Shown piece after piece: positions 44,269 to 53,979 of a stretch of 64,000 nucleotides of DNA (its first letter is position 1; every line of letters starts with the position of its first letter). The notes under the pieces are model-generated. The model saw only the letters and a list, made by a program, of their open reading frames with translations, was not told the origin of the DNA and searched no databases. Location of the stretch: contig JAFEMX010000012.1 of the NCBI GenBank assembly GCA_016892645.1, forward strand, positions 62,001-126,000. The letters are read 5' to 3'. This DNA comes from Micrococcaceae bacterium RIT 802. Lineage in GTDB: Bacteria; Actinomycetota; Actinomycetes; Actinomycetales; Micrococcaceae. The position numbers and the translations under genes were made by a program.

Positions 44269-45710
44269 TTGTTGAACACCGCCTCTAGGATCTTCTTCAG
44301 GTTGGGACTGGTCAGGTTGTGGCCGGTCTCGTAATCAGTCTTCTCAATGACAATGGTGACAGCCACCTGCGGGTCATCCGCGGGGGCGAAGCCGGTGATC
44401 CATGAATTGACCTTCCCCGTCTTGCCAATCTGGGCCGTTCCGGTCTTCGCCGCGATGTCGAGCCCGGGGATGTCCGCCTGGTAGGCGGTACCCCCGTCGA
44501 GGGGGCCGCGCATCAGTTCCGTGACATCGTCGGCCACCTCCTTGGTCGTCGCGGTGCTGAACTCCTCCGGCTTGGGCTGGCTCAGAACGCTGAGGTCGGG
44601 GGCCGTGACCTGCTTGATGAGGTTCGGCTTCATGATGACCCCGTCATTGGCGATGCCCATGGCGACCATGTTCATCTGCAGCGGCGTGGCCTTCACGTTG
44701 AACTGCCCGATCGAGGCCAATCCCAACTCGGCGGCGTTCATGTCGGTGGGGAATTCGCTCGGGGTCACGCGCAGGGGGATCGCCAGTGGCTGGCCGAAAC
44801 CGAACCGTTCGGTCACATCCCGCAGGGCGTCCTGGCCGACCGCCTGGCTCATGGCCACGAACGGGGTGTTGCAGCTTTGGGCGACGATGAACGCGAGCTT
44901 GGCCCGCGGCTTGTTGGAGCAGATGCCCTCGACGAAGTTCGGCAGGGGCGTCTTCGTGCCGGGCAACAACATGGACTCCGGATTGTCGTACTCGTCGTTC
45001 AGGTTGTACTTGCCCGATTCCAGGCCCGCGACGAGGTCGAGGATCTTGAAGCTCGAGCCCGGCGGGATCAGGTGGCCTATCGCCGGGTTGACGTTCGGGC
45101 TCAGGCCCGGGGTCTTGAGCAGCTCGGCCATGTTGGCGGCGGCCTTGGTGCCGCTGTGGACGGCGAGCAGGTTGGTGTCGTAACTGGGCTTGGACACCAT
45201 GGCCAGGATGTTTCCGGTCTTGGGTTCCGAGACGATGATCGTCCCCTGCTGCCCGTCGGGGATCAAGTCGTAGGCGGTCTTCTGCAGCTTGGGGTCGATG
45301 GTCAGCTCAACGGAGGCGCCTTCATCCGCTTGCCCGGTCAGCAGGTTGACCATGCGTTTGTAGAACTGCGAGTCGCTCTGTCCCGTCAACTCATCGTCCA
45401 TCACGCCTTCGAGCATGTTGGCGCCATAGGTCAGCGAATAGAACCCGGTCAAGTGGGAGTACAGCTTCGGGTCGGCGTAGGTCCGCTGGTAGTCGAACTG
45501 GTCGTGGGAGGCGACCGACTCGGCGACCGGCTTCCCGTCGACCAGGATGGGGCCGCGGGCCAGGTCGAAGTTCTTGTAGAGCTGGCGGGTGTTCAGTGGA
45601 TTGGAGTTCAGGTCCTTCGCGGCGAAGAACTGGATGTAGCTCAGGGCACCGAAGACGAGGATGAACAGGGCGACGACGGCGATCCACACGTGGCGCAGGG
45701 CGGTGTTCAT
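44265..45710 (-). CDS. pbpA: Penicillin-binding protein 2 type transpeptidase
   Basis: The 481-residue class B PBP has an N-terminal TM anchor ([22 protein letters not shown]) and a dimerisation region. The transpeptidase domain has SxxK in [10 protein letters not shown], SxN in [10 protein letters not shown] and KTG in [10 protein letters not shown]. It cross-links peptidoglycan with RodA/FtsW encoded just upstream. The ATG overlaps the rodA stop as ATGA. Confidence 0.95.
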   Translation of the reverse strand: MNTALRHVWIAVVALFILVFGALSYIQFFAAKDLNSNPLNTRQLYKNFDLARGPILVDGKPVAESVASHDQFDYQRTYADPKLYSHLTGFYSLTYGANMLEGVMDDELTGQSDSQFYKRMVNLLTGQADEGASVELTIDPKLQKTAYDLIPDGQQGTIIVSEPKTGNILAMVSKPSYDTNLLAVHSGTKAAANMAELLKTPGLSPNVNPAIGHLIPPGSSFKILDLVAGLESGKYNLNDEYDNPESMLLPGTKTPLPNFVEGICSNKPRAKLAFIVAQSCNTPFVAMSQAVGQDALRDVTERFGFGQPLAIPLRVTPSEFPTDMNAAELGLASIGQFNVKATPLQMNMVAMGIANDGVIMKPNLIKQVTAPDLSVLSQPKPEEFSTATTKEVADDVTELMRGPLDGGTAYQADIPGLDIAAKTGTAQIGKTGKVNSWITGFAPADDPQVAVTIVIEKTDYETGHNLTSPNLKKILEAVFNK

Positions 45711-47176
45711 GCGGGGTCCCCCTTTCCGTTCGTCGGTGTCGTTCTGGATGCCGGCGCCTTGCCGCGGCGTCTGGTCTGGTCTTCCTCGCGTTCCTTGGCC
45801 CGGGCGCTGATGTCCGGCCCGGCAGCCGCCATGTCGCGTTCGTTGAGCGGGCCCGTGACGGCTGGCCTTCGCGCGTTGTGCGAGACCAGCAGCAGCAGGG
45901 CCACGATGATCCAGTTGGACAGCAGGGAGGACCCGCCTGCGGACATGAACGGTGTTGTCAGCCCGGTCAGCGGGATCATCAGCGTCACCCCGCCCATGAC
46001 CACGAAGCACTGCAACCCGATGGTGAACGAGAGGCCGGCGGCCAGCAGCTTGCCGAAGGAATCCCGGCTCCCCAATCCGGCGCGGATGCCCCGGCTGATG
46101 AGGATGACGAAGAGCAGGATGATCGCCACGAGGCCGATGAGGCCCAGTTCCTCGCCCAGTGCGGTGATGATCATGTCGGAGTTGGCCAGCGGGACCAGGT
46201 CCGGGCGGCCGTTGCCGATGCCGGTGCCGAAGAGCCCGCCGCTGGAGAGGCCGAAGAGGCCCTGGACGATCTGTCGGCTGCCGCCATAGCGCTGGTCGTA
46301 GACATCGGGGTCGAAGGCATTGAGCCAGGAGTTCAGCCTCAATGCCACGTGGGACATGACCTGGGAGGCGAAGACCCCGGCGACGGCAACCATGACCAAG
46401 CCGATGACGATCCAGCTGATGCGTCCCGTGGCGACATAGATCATGACCATGAACAGCCCGAAGAACAGGATCGAGGACCCCAGATCGCTTTGCATGACCA
46501 GGACACCGATGCTCACCAGCCAGGCGATCACCATGGGCCCCAGGTCCTTCGCCCGGGGCAGTTGCAGCGGGCCGATCTTCCGTCCGGCGAGCAGGATCAG
46601 GTCCCGGTGGGTCGACAGGTAGCCGGCAAAGAACAAGGCCAGGCAGATCTTGGCCAGCTCGCCCGGCTGGAAGGAGAGCGGGCCGATGAAGATCCAGATT
46701 CGGGCGCCGTTGATCACCCTGCCCAGACCCGGCACGAGCGGCAGGATCAGCAGCAGTGCGCTGATCGCCAGGAAGATGTAGGGGGCCCGTCGCAGGATCC
46801 GATGGTCACGCACCGCCCACAGGGTGATGATGGCCGCACCCATGGCGACGCCGGTCCACAGCAGTTGCCGGGTGGCAGCGTTGTCGTCGTTGACCAGGTC
46901 GAGCCGGTGGATCATGGCGATGCCGATGCCGTTGAGCGCCACGACGCAGGGAAGGATGATCGGATCGGCATATTTCGTCCAGATGCGCAGCACGATGTGC
47001 ATGACCAGGGCCATGCCGGCCAGGACGGCGCCCTGCGTGATGAAACCCTCGTCGAGGCCGTCTGGATTGCTCAGGCTCACCAGGTAGTTGGCGCCCACCG
47101 CGACGATGAGGGCCAGGACCAGGAGCACCAGTTCGGTGTTTCGCCGTGGAACCGGCGCGGTCTGTATTTCGCTCAC
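45707..47176 (-). CDS. rodA: SEDS peptidoglycan glycosyltransferase (RodA/FtsW)
   Basis: The 489-residue membrane protein has about 12 TM segments with family signatures GARIWIFIGPLSFQPGELAKICLALFFAGYL and IITALGEELGLIGLVAIILLF, then GVTLMIPLTGLTTPFMSAGGSSLLSNWI. It polymerises lipid II. The place between pstP and pbpA is that of RodA in Actinobacteria. The GTG overlaps the pstP stop, and the gene has a short hydrophilic C-terminal tail. Confidence 0.94.
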   Translation of the reverse strand: MSEIQTAPVPRRNTELVLLVLALIVAVGANYLVSLSNPDGLDEGFITQGAVLAGMALVMHIVLRIWTKYADPIILPCVVALNGIGIAMIHRLDLVNDDNAATRQLLWTGVAMGAAIITLWAVRDHRILRRAPYIFLAISALLLILPLVPGLGRVINGARIWIFIGPLSFQPGELAKICLALFFAGYLSTHRDLILLAGRKIGPLQLPRAKDLGPMVIAWLVSIGVLVMQSDLGSSILFFGLFMVMIYVATGRISWIVIGLVMVAVAGVFASQVMSHVALRLNSWLNAFDPDVYDQRYGGSRQIVQGLFGLSSGGLFGTGIGNGRPDLVPLANSDMIITALGEELGLIGLVAIILLFVILISRGIRAGLGSRDSFGKLLAAGLSFTIGLQCFVVMGGVTLMIPLTGLTTPFMSAGGSSLLSNWIIVALLLLVSHNARRPAVTGPLNERDMAAAGPDISARAKEREEDQTRRRGKAPASRTTPTNGKGDPA

Positions 47177-48585
47177 GGTGTCACCTCCTGACAGTAGCTG
47201 GGCAGAGTCGGCGGTGTGTCCCCGCTCTGCGGATCGGCCGGCACGATGACCGGGCAAGCTTGCTTGGCACTGATCAGCAGCTCGGAGACGATGTCCTGGG
47301 CGTGGGACAGGTCGCGGGCGGCCAGGGAGTTCCTCAGGCGCTGCTGCGTGTAGGACGGCAGGGCCTGGGTGGGGATCTGCGTGACGGAGTCGACATGGGA
47401 CAGCTCGATCGGGCCAAGGTCCTGGGCGACGCCGTTGAAGATGGCGACCTTGCCGTTGTAGTCGGCGACGTAGTACTGGGTCTGGGTCCACGCGTAGCCG
47501 AACCACAGGACGGAGGCCAGGATGAGTCCCATCAATGTCAGGAACGTCGGAATGAGCCATCCGCGGTGGGACGGACGACGCGTGGGGTCGTATTCGCGTG
47601 CCGGCGCCGCGTCCTCGGGCTGGGAGGCCTTGTGGGTCAGGATGGCGGCCGCGCGCTTTTCCGCCGAACGCTGGGTGACCATCGGGATCTGTCCGGTCTT
47701 GGTCGCCAGATCGGCTGCCCCGACCAGCACGTGTGGTCGGATGGACATCTCGTGCCGGATGATCGCGGCGCTGGCTTCCAGGTCGCCTTCCTGGGCGACT
47801 TGGAGCTGTCCCGTATCCGGCGCGGGTTCCTGCACCGGTGGAAGAACTGGTTCCTCGTCCACTGCTTCTTCGGAGACCTCGATCATGATGATCGTGACAT
47901 TGTCGGGGGAACCGCGGTTCAGGGTCACGTCAACGAGGTCGTCCACGGCTTGTTGCAGGGAGCCCGCTTCGCGGACGATGCGCTCGGTGAGCTCATCGGG
48001 AACGACGGCGTTGAGGCCATCCGAGCACAGCAGCCAACGTTCGCCTGGAGCGACCGGATACTGGTCGATGTCCAGTTCCGGGCTGGCATCGGAGTCGCCC
48101 AGAACCCGCATCAGCACGTTCTTGTGGGGATGGTGCTCGGCTTCCTCGGGGCGCAATCGGCCTTCGTCGACGAGACGCTGCACGAACGTATGGTCCTTGC
48201 TGACCTGTTCGAAGACACCGTCCTTGAAGCGGTAGGCCCGCGAATCGCCGATGTGTGCGTACTGGAACCGGTCGCCGGTCAGCAGCAGGGCGGTCACCGT
48301 GGTGCCCATCCCGGAAAGCTTCGGGTTCGCGTTGACCAGGTCGTTGAGTATCGAATTGGCGGTTTGGATCTCATCGGGGAGAACCGTCTCGATGTCGTGC
48401 CGCGTCTCCTGGTCCAGATGCACGAGGTCCAGGACGGTCGAGGCAGATGCCACGTCGCCTCCGACATGGCCACCCATCCCATCGGCCACGACGGCCAGAT
48501 ACCGGCCGGCATAGCCGGAGTCGTCGTTCTTGGCGCGAACCTTTCCCACATCCGAACGCGCTGCGAACCGCAACGTGAGCGCCAT
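47173..48585 (-). CDS. pstP: PP2C-family phosphatase PstP
   Basis: The 470-residue protein has the PP2C domain (RSDVGKVRAKNDDSGYAG, VVADGMGGHVGGDVASA, LLTGDRFQYAHIGDSRAYR, LCSDGLNAVVPDE, GSPDNVTIIMIEV) with the metal-binding Asp residues in place. A TM helix (GWLIPTFLTLMGLILASVLWFGYAW) and an extracellular domain of about 120 residues follow. It reverses PknA/PknB phosphorylation. Confidence 0.95.
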   Translation of the reverse strand: MALTLRFAARSDVGKVRAKNDDSGYAGRYLAVVADGMGGHVGGDVASASTVLDLVHLDQETRHDIETVLPDEIQTANSILNDLVNANPKLSGMGTTVTALLLTGDRFQYAHIGDSRAYRFKDGVFEQVSKDHTFVQRLVDEGRLRPEEAEHHPHKNVLMRVLGDSDASPELDIDQYPVAPGERWLLCSDGLNAVVPDELTERIVREAGSLQQAVDDLVDVTLNRGSPDNVTIIMIEVSEEAVDEEPVLPPVQEPAPDTGQLQVAQEGDLEASAAIIRHEMSIRPHVLVGAADLATKTGQIPMVTQRSAEKRAAAILTHKASQPEDAAPAREYDPTRRPSHRGWLIPTFLTLMGLILASVLWFGYAWTQTQYYVADYNGKVAIFNGVAQDLGPIELSHVDSVTQIPTQALPSYTQQRLRNSLAARDLSHAQDIVSELLISAKQACPVIVPADPQSGDTPPTLPSYCQEVTP

Positions 48586-48586
48586 A

Positions 48587-49069
48587 CTACGGCCTCAACT
48601 CCATGACGGTTTTCCCGATCCGGATGGTTTGGCCGACGTCCACGGGTTGGGCACGGGTCAACTGGGAATCCCCCAGGTAGGTGCCGTTCGTCGACCCCAG
48701 ATCCTCGATGAACCAACGGCTGCCCTGGGGGAAGAGGCGGGCGTGGCGGCCCGAGGCGTAGTCGTCCTCGAGGACGACGGTCGCCTCCTGGGCACGGCCG
48801 AGCAATATCGGGCTGGCCGCCAGCTCGAGGCTGGTCCCGGCGAGCGGGCCCTCGACGATGGCCAGGGTGTGGGCCGTCTTCTTGGGGGCGGGCACCGGTT
48901 CGGGGGCCAGATCGGGGTTCTTGCGGACTTCTCGAGCCGTCGGTTGCCCCGTCCTCGCCTTCTTGCCGATGGACAGGTCCCGGCGAAGTGCGGTGATGAT
49001 GCTCAGGATCAGGATCCACAACAGGATCAGGAAGCCGAGCCGCAAGGCCGTCAGTACGAGATCGCTCAT
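48587..49069 (-). CDS. fhaB: FHA-domain protein FhaB
   Basis: The 160-residue protein has an N-terminal TM helix (LTALRLGFLILLWILILSIITAL) and a C-terminal FHA domain (ILLGRAQEATVVLEDDYASGRHARLF, then DLGSTNGTYLG) that binds phosphothreonine. FhaB (FipA) links kinase signalling to division. The ATG overlaps the fhaA stop as ATGA. Confidence 0.93.
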   Translation of the reverse strand: MSDLVLTALRLGFLILLWILILSIITALRRDLSIGKKARTGQPTAREVRKNPDLAPEPVPAPKKTAHTLAIVEGPLAGTSLELAASPILLGRAQEATVVLEDDYASGRHARLFPQGSRWFIEDLGSTNGTYLGDSQLTRAQPVDVGQTIRIGKTVMELRP

Positions 49070-49800
49070 GCGCTGCCTCCGGTGCGCTGGGCTACAAGTC
49101 GGTAGGTGATGCGGGTGCGTCCCATGGCCACGATGGAGCCGTCGAAGAGTTCCTCGCGGCCCTGGACGCGTTGTCCGTTCACGTAGCTCCCGTTGGTGGA
49201 GCCCAGGTCCACGGCCCAGGCGCGGGCACCGTCCCGCACGATTTCGACGTGGCGGCGCGAGACCCCCGGATCGTCGATGGGGATGTCCGCCTCGGCGGAA
49301 CGGCCCAGGACCACCGAGTCGGCATTGAGGGCGTAGCGCTGTCCATTGATGTCCAGGACGGCCTGTTGGTTGGACGGCGCGCGGGGCGGGGCCACGGGGG
49401 CCTTCGGCGGGGCGGCGGTGCCGGCTGCCGGTTTTTCCATGGTGGCGTCGATGGTGAAGCTGCCGGCCTTGGTGGATTCGTCCCGATTGAACGAGACGCT
49501 GACCGGACCTTGCAGTGTGTACTGCTGGGAGCGGGCGTGCTTGACGGCGACGTCGCAAAGTTCCTCCGCCAAGGTCGCACCCCATTGGCGGGCCCGTTCG
49601 AAATCGGTGGCGCCCAGCCGGATCTTGAAGGAATTGGGTGCCAGGGTGCGGCCTTCGGACAGCGTCAGGGTCCGGTTGTCCATCTCGTTGCGCAGCTGGC
49701 TGGCGATCTCCACGGGCTGTACCTCGGCGGAGCCGGAACCCCGGAAGACGCTGGTCACCAGCTTTTCGAGACCGCGCTCAACGTTGTCCACCACACCCAT
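49066..49800 (-). CDS. fhaA: DUF3662/FHA-domain protein FhaA
   Basis: The 244-residue protein has an N-terminal DUF3662 domain (MGVVDNVERGLEKLVTSVFRG, then VEIASQLRNEMDNRTLTLSEGRTLAPNSF), a Pro/Ala linker and a C-terminal FHA domain (LGRSAEADIPIDDPGVSRRHVEIV, LGSTNGSYVNGQRV). It is shorter than the mycobacterial protein because the linker is reduced. It is the first gene of the kinase operon and binds phosphorylated MviN-type partners in relatives. Confidence 0.93.
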   Translation of the reverse strand: MGVVDNVERGLEKLVTSVFRGSGSAEVQPVEIASQLRNEMDNRTLTLSEGRTLAPNSFKIRLGATDFERARQWGATLAEELCDVAVKHARSQQYTLQGPVSVSFNRDESTKAGSFTIDATMEKPAAGTAAPPKAPVAPPRAPSNQQAVLDINGQRYALNADSVVLGRSAEADIPIDDPGVSRRHVEIVRDGARAWAVDLGSTNGSYVNGQRVQGREELFDGSIVAMGRTRITYRLVAQRTGGSA

Positions 49801-50078
49801 GGGCGCTGCTCCTCTCGAAGTCGGTTGTCCTGTATGCCGCTCCGGTCACAGAGCGTGACGAAACAGCCGGCCGGGGGCCTGTGCTTGTCCGATACTACTT
49901 GCCCCGTCTGGGAATCGGTCCGAGGGAGTTGGCATCTCTTCCATAACGCAACGTGTTTTCGGGGGTTTTTGGTTCCCCTGGGTGCTTCGCATCACAGCAG
50001 AACCGGCGATTAGGCGATGCCGCTCCGAGATGGTTATGATTGATCTCGCTGTTCCGGGGAAACCCGAACCAGCGACTC

Positions 50079-50162
50079 GCGCGAGTGGCGGAATTGGCAG
50101 ACGCGCTGGCTTCAGGTGCCAGTGCCCGCAAGGGCGTGGGGGTTCAAGTCCCCCCTCGCGCA
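50079..50162 (+). tRNA. tRNA-Leu (CAG)
   Basis: The 84-base class II tRNA has acceptor GCGCGAG/CTCGCGC, D-arm with GGCAG, anticodon stem-loop GGCTTCAGGTGCC giving CAG, a variable arm (TGCCCGCAAGGGCGT) and T-arm GGTTCAAGTCC. It lies upstream of the fhaA start on the opposite strand, as in many Actinobacteria. Confidence 0.97.
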
Positions 50163-50175
50163 CGAGTTTCGAGGA

Positions 50176-50213
50176 TGTCCTCCTTCCGGATCACGGAAGG
50201 GGGACATTTTTTG
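50176..50213 (+). terminator. Terminator after tRNA-Leu
   Basis: TGTCCTCCTTCCG pairs with CGGAAGGGGGACA and a run of six T follows. Confidence 0.88.
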
Positions 50214-50270
50214 TGCCGACCGGCAACCGGACCATCGGAATATGCCAGTACGACGCCGGTTGTACCTTGC

Positions 50271-51260
50271 GTGAACACCTTGCCTCCGCTATCCATCCTG
50301 GACCGTGCCCTCGCCCGTGCAGGCGACGGCGAAGGCGCCTCCCTGCAGGCGGTGGTCGCCCGGGCCCGGGCGATCGACGACCGGGGCATCTCGAGGTTCT
50401 GGGTGGCCGAACACCATGGGGTGCCGGGCATCGCCGGATCGGCGCCGGCGGTCCTGATGGCGGCGGTTGCCGCCGCGACCACCGGGCTGCGCGTGGGCTG
50501 CGGTGGGATCATGCTGCCGAACCACCAGCCGCTGGTGGTGGCCGAGCAGATATCGACGCTGGACCAGCTGCACCCCGGGCGCATCGACCTGGGTCTGGGG
50601 CGCTCGCTGGGTTTCACCCCGGCGGTCCGCACGGCGCTGCGCACCACCACCTACGGGGACACCGGATTCACGGACGACATCGCCGAACTGACCGGCTATC
50701 TGGACGGCACGGCAGCCTTCACGTCCCGGCCGCGGCCCGCGACCCGGATTCCCCTGTTCGTCCTGGCGACCGGGAGCGGGGCGGAGATTGCCGCCCGGGC
50801 CGGGCTCGGCGTCGTGCTCGGTGGCCCGGTCCTCGCGGACCCGCGGCGGGCCCGGGCGGCAGTGGAGGCGTATCGGGAGGCGTTCCGTGGCTCCGGGCGC
50901 TTCGAGCGGCCCCACGTGATGGTCGCGGTCAACGTCGTGGCCGCCGACACCGATGCCCGGGCACGCGACGCGCTCCTCCCGGAGGCCTGGGCGATGGCGC
51001 AGGCGCGGACCCGCGGCGAATTCCGCCCGCTGGAAGCAGCTGCCGCTGTGCGGGCCCAGCCGATGACCGCACGCCAACGGGGGCTGGTCGAGAACCACCT
51101 GGACACAGCGGTCCACGGGACGCCGGCGCTCGTCAGGGACCAATTGGCCGACCTCGCGGTCGCCACGGGGGCCGACGAGATCATGGTGACCGGCGCGACC
51201 CATGACGTCCAGGACCAGGCGCAATCGGACCGGATCCTGGCCGAATTGGCGCCCGCCTGA
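50271..51260 (+). CDS. LLM-class flavin-dependent oxidoreductase
   Basis: The 329-residue luciferase-like monooxygenase has RFWVAEHHGVPGIAGSAPAVLMAAVAAATTGLRVGCGGIMLPNHQPLVVAEQ and GRIDLGLGRSLG near the N-terminus, then VLATGSGAEIAARAGLG. These form the FMN or F420 barrel. The C-terminal half includes DTAVHGTPALVRDQLADLA. The cofactor and substrate cannot be assigned. GTG 50271 gives the family-like start. Confidence 0.88.
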   Translation: MNTLPPLSILDRALARAGDGEGASLQAVVARARAIDDRGISRFWVAEHHGVPGIAGSAPAVLMAAVAAATTGLRVGCGGIMLPNHQPLVVAEQISTLDQLHPGRIDLGLGRSLGFTPAVRTALRTTTYGDTGFTDDIAELTGYLDGTAAFTSRPRPATRIPLFVLATGSGAEIAARAGLGVVLGGPVLADPRRARAAVEAYREAFRGSGRFERPHVMVAVNVVAADTDARARDALLPEAWAMAQARTRGEFRPLEAAAAVRAQPMTARQRGLVENHLDTAVHGTPALVRDQLADLAVATGADEIMVTGATHDVQDQAQSDRILAELAPA

Positions 51261-51395
51261 GGAGGCTCCGGACCCGGACGCCGCGTTCGGCGGATTCCGC
51301 CGGTGACGAATACCCGTCGCCGGATGAGACCGACGCCACACCATCTGCATAGACTGGGGGCGCAGACGCGACCGTCGACGAACAGGAGTGCACCC

Positions 51396-52094
51396 GTGGC
51401 AGAAAAGTCAGCACATCAGAACGTCACCTTTCCCTCCGCCGGGCAGCAGGCCCACGGCTATCTGGCCACGCCGGCTTCCGGCGGCGGACCCGGGGTGATC
51501 GTCATCCAGGAATGGTGGGGCCTGACGGACCACATCCGCGATGTCGCCGACCGGCTGGCCGCCGAGGGCTTCGTCGCGCTGGCCCCGGACCTCTACGGCG
51601 GGTGGATCACCCACGATGGCGACGAGGCCGCCGAGATGATGCAGAAGCTTCCGGAGGAGGAGGGCGCACGGCTGCTCGCCGGGGCCGTGGACTACCTGCT
51701 GGGGCTCGACGAGGTCACCAGCTCGAAGGTCTCGGCCATCGGGTTCTGCATGGGCGGTGGATTCGTCCTGGCCCTGGCCGCCCAGCAGGGGGAACGACTG
51801 GCCGCCGCGGTTCCGTTCTATGGTGTCGGCCAGGGCGTTCCCGCGTCGTTCGCCGGTGTCCGTGCCGCGATCCAGGGCCACTACGCGACCGAGGACACCT
51901 CGTTCCCCGTGGACCAGGCGCGCGCCCAGGAACAGCAGATCCGCGACGAATCCGGCGCCGAGGTGACCTATTACTACTACGAGGCCCCGCATGCGTTCCA
52001 TAATGATGGGAACCCGCAGGGGAACTACCGCCCGGAAGCGGCCCGGCTGGCCTGGGAACGGTCCGTCGGATTCCTCCGGGAGAAGACCAGCTAG
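51396..52094 (+). CDS. Dienelactone hydrolase family protein
   Basis: The 232-residue alpha/beta hydrolase has GVIVIQEWWGLTDHIRDVADRLAAEGFVALAPDLYGG, the nucleophile Cys in IGFCMGGGFVLA and the catalytic His in YEAPHAFHN. Family members open dienelactones in aromatic breakdown, but no such pathway is nearby, so the substrate is open. The GTG start follows CAGGAG. Confidence 0.93.
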   Translation: MAEKSAHQNVTFPSAGQQAHGYLATPASGGGPGVIVIQEWWGLTDHIRDVADRLAAEGFVALAPDLYGGWITHDGDEAAEMMQKLPEEEGARLLAGAVDYLLGLDEVTSSKVSAIGFCMGGGFVLALAAQQGERLAAAVPFYGVGQGVPASFAGVRAAIQGHYATEDTSFPVDQARAQEQQIRDESGAEVTYYYYEAPHAFHNDGNPQGNYRPEAARLAWERSVGFLREKTS

Positions 52095-52154
52095 ACCACG
52101 CACGACCAACAGGGCGCGGCGCCACCGGCGTCGCGCCAGACAGGGAGGAAACAC

Positions 52155-52586
52155 ATGTCAGGAACAGTCATCGTCGGTGTTGACGGCAGCGAGACCGCGA
52201 ACAAGGCGGCCACCCGTGCGGCCACCGTCGCCGCAGGACTCGGCGCCGATCTCATGGTGATCACCGCGCACACCAAGGACAACACCGAGGTCGTCCAGAT
52301 CGGCAGCGACACCTGGATCCTCGACGACGCCGAGCAGGCCCAGAAGCTCGCCGAGAAGTCCGCCGTCAAGCTGCGCGAACTGGTCCCGGGCGCGAGCATC
52401 ACGGCAGCAGCCGTCAAGGGCAAGCCGCAGGACGCCCTCGTCGAGGAGGCCAGCCGCCTCGGCGCCCAGCTCATCGTCGTCGGCAACGTCGGCATGAAGG
52501 GCCTGGGCCGCGTGCTCGGCAGCGTCGCCTCCAGCGTCGCGCTGAACGCCCCGTGCGACGTCTACATCGTGAAGACCGCCAGCTAG
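52155..52586 (+). CDS. Universal stress protein
   Basis: The 143-residue UspA fold has VIVGVDGSETANKAATRAATVAA and the ATP-binding motif GNVGMKGLGRVLGSVASSVALNAPCDVYIV, close to G-2x-G-9x-G(S/T). A GGGAGGAAA ribosome-binding site precedes the ATG. A strong terminator follows, so it is the end of its unit. Confidence 0.93.
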   Translation: MSGTVIVGVDGSETANKAATRAATVAAGLGADLMVITAHTKDNTEVVQIGSDTWILDDAEQAQKLAEKSAVKLRELVPGASITAAAVKGKPQDALVEEASRLGAQLIVVGNVGMKGLGRVLGSVASSVALNAPCDVYIVKTAS

Positions 52587-52603
52587 CGGCCTCGACCGGC
52601 AGC

Positions 52604-52640
52604 AAACGGCGCCCACCCCCCTGGGGGATGGGCGCCGTTT
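52604..52640 (+). terminator. Terminator after universal stress gene
   Basis: AAACGGCGCCCA pairs with TGGGCGCCGTTT around a C/G-rich loop with its own small stem. Confidence 0.85.
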
Positions 52641-52676
52641 CGGGTTCCGGCACGTTCGGGCGCGACGCCGGGGAAG

Positions 52677-53078
52677 TCAGCGGCCCTCGGCCTCGCGTGC
52701 GGCGTCCTTCCGGGCGGCCGCCTCGCGGACGCGGGACTCCTCGGCGCGGACGGCGGCCATGTTGGCGCGTTCGGCCTGCAGCCATTCGGGCCGGTCCTCG
52801 AGCAGCTCCTCGATCTGCGCCGTGGTCAGCGCCTCCTCGACGCCTCCCCGGGCCAGCCCGGAGATGCTCACGTTCAGCTTCTGGGCGACGACCGGGCGCG
52901 GGTGCGGTCCGTTCTGGCGCAACGCCACCAGCCATTCGGGCGGTTCGTTCATCAGTTCGTCCAGGGCGGACCGGGTGATGGGGCCCTCCTGGAATTCGGC
53001 AGGCGTGGCGGGCAGGTACACGCCCAGCTTCTTGGCGGCGGTGGCCGGTTTCATGCTCTGCGGGGTTTTCTGGCTCAT
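52677..53078 (-). CDS. DUF5997 family protein
   Basis: The 133-residue protein begins MSQKTPQSMKPATAAKKLGVYLPATPAEFQ. It continues EGPITRSALDELMNEPPEWLVALRQNGPHPRPVVAQKLNVSISGLARGG and TAQIEELLEDRPEWLQAERA, the DUF5997 pattern, with a basic C-terminal helix. It is transcribed away from a LysR-ligand-domain gene with 40 bases between starts. The repeated PEWL motif may mark two related helical units. Confidence 0.85.
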   Translation of the reverse strand: MSQKTPQSMKPATAAKKLGVYLPATPAEFQEGPITRSALDELMNEPPEWLVALRQNGPHPRPVVAQKLNVSISGLARGGVEEALTTAQIEELLEDRPEWLQAERANMAAVRAEESRVREAAARKDAAREAEGR

Positions 53079-53118
53079 TCCCCCAGCGTACCCGGGCCCG
53101 GGCGGTAGGCTGGCGTGC

Positions 53119-53883
53119 GTGGCAGAGCTGAGAATCGCGTTCGTCCCCGGCGTGACCCCGGGCAAGTGGCTGGAGCGTTGGCGGGAACGCCATGCGGACG
53201 TGCCGGTCACCGCCACCCGGTACGACGACGGCCCCGACCCCCGCGGGCTGCTCGCCTCCGGTGATGCCGACCTGGTCTTCCTGCGGTTCGACGACGGGGC
53301 GAAGCCCGCAGACGCCACGACGCACGTCATCCCCCTGTACGAGGAGCTGCCCGTGGTCTGCGCACCCCGCGAGCACGAGGTCGAACTCTACGACGACGAG
53401 GTGCCCTTGGCGGAGCTGGCGGGGCAGACCTGGCTGGACCTGGCCGACTACCCGCCGTCGGTGGGCGGCACCGCCATGGCCGTGGAGGTCGTCGGTTCCG
53501 GTGCCGGGCTGCTGGTGGTGCCCATGTCGGTGGCTCGGCTCCACCGGCGCAAGGATGTGGTGCAGAAGGTCCTCACCGGGGCGCCCTCGACCCGCATCGG
53601 CATCGCCTGGCTCAAACCGGTCGGCGACGAACCGGAGGATCCGCTGGTGGAGGAGTTCATCGGAATCGTGCGCGGCCGCGGCGCGAATTCCTCCCGGCAG
53701 CCCTCCGTGCAGGAACGCGAACGCCGCGAGGCGGCCGAGGCCCAGCGCAAACGCCAACGCAGCCCGCAGGAGGCCCCACGCGGCGGCGCCCGGAAGACCG
53801 GCCAGCGCTCCGGCGGCCGGCCGGCCGGGGGCAAGTCCACCGGCTCCAAACGCCGGGGCGGCCCCGCCCGCGGGCGGGGCTAA
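53119..53883 (+). CDS. LysR substrate-binding-domain protein without HTH
   Basis: The 254-residue protein is a LysR-type ligand domain (LRIAFVPGVTPGKWLERWRERH, LVFLRFDDG, YEELPVVCAPREHEVELYDDEVPLAELAGQTWLDL) with no DNA-binding domain. It ends in a long Arg/Gly/Lys-rich tail (from RERREAAEAQRKR) that could bind nucleic acid. It is paired head to head with DUF5997, an arrangement I associate with actinobacterial genomes. Function unknown. Confidence 0.85.
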   Translation: MAELRIAFVPGVTPGKWLERWRERHADVPVTATRYDDGPDPRGLLASGDADLVFLRFDDGAKPADATTHVIPLYEELPVVCAPREHEVELYDDEVPLAELAGQTWLDLADYPPSVGGTAMAVEVVGSGAGLLVVPMSVARLHRRKDVVQKVLTGAPSTRIGIAWLKPVGDEPEDPLVEEFIGIVRGRGANSSRQPSVQERERREAAEAQRKRQRSPQEAPRGGARKTGQRSGGRPAGGKSTGSKRRGGPARGRG

Positions 53884-53919
53884 CCACAGTCCACGTACCC
53901 CGCCACCCGGGACGCGGCA

Positions 53920-53964
53920 GGGCCCCGCACCGCGGGCACCCGAAGATGCCGCCGTGCGGGGCCC
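53920..53964. terminator. Bidirectional terminator
   Basis: GGGCCCCGCAC pairs perfectly with GTGCGGGGCCC around a 23-base loop, between convergent genes. Confidence 0.78.
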
Positions 53965-53979
53965 GGAACCTCGAACCCG

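Noticed and set aside
45878-47191. 437-codon plus-strand open frame opposite rodA
   Set aside because: Composition dominated by Asp, Gln and His from antisense codons; no recognisable protein.
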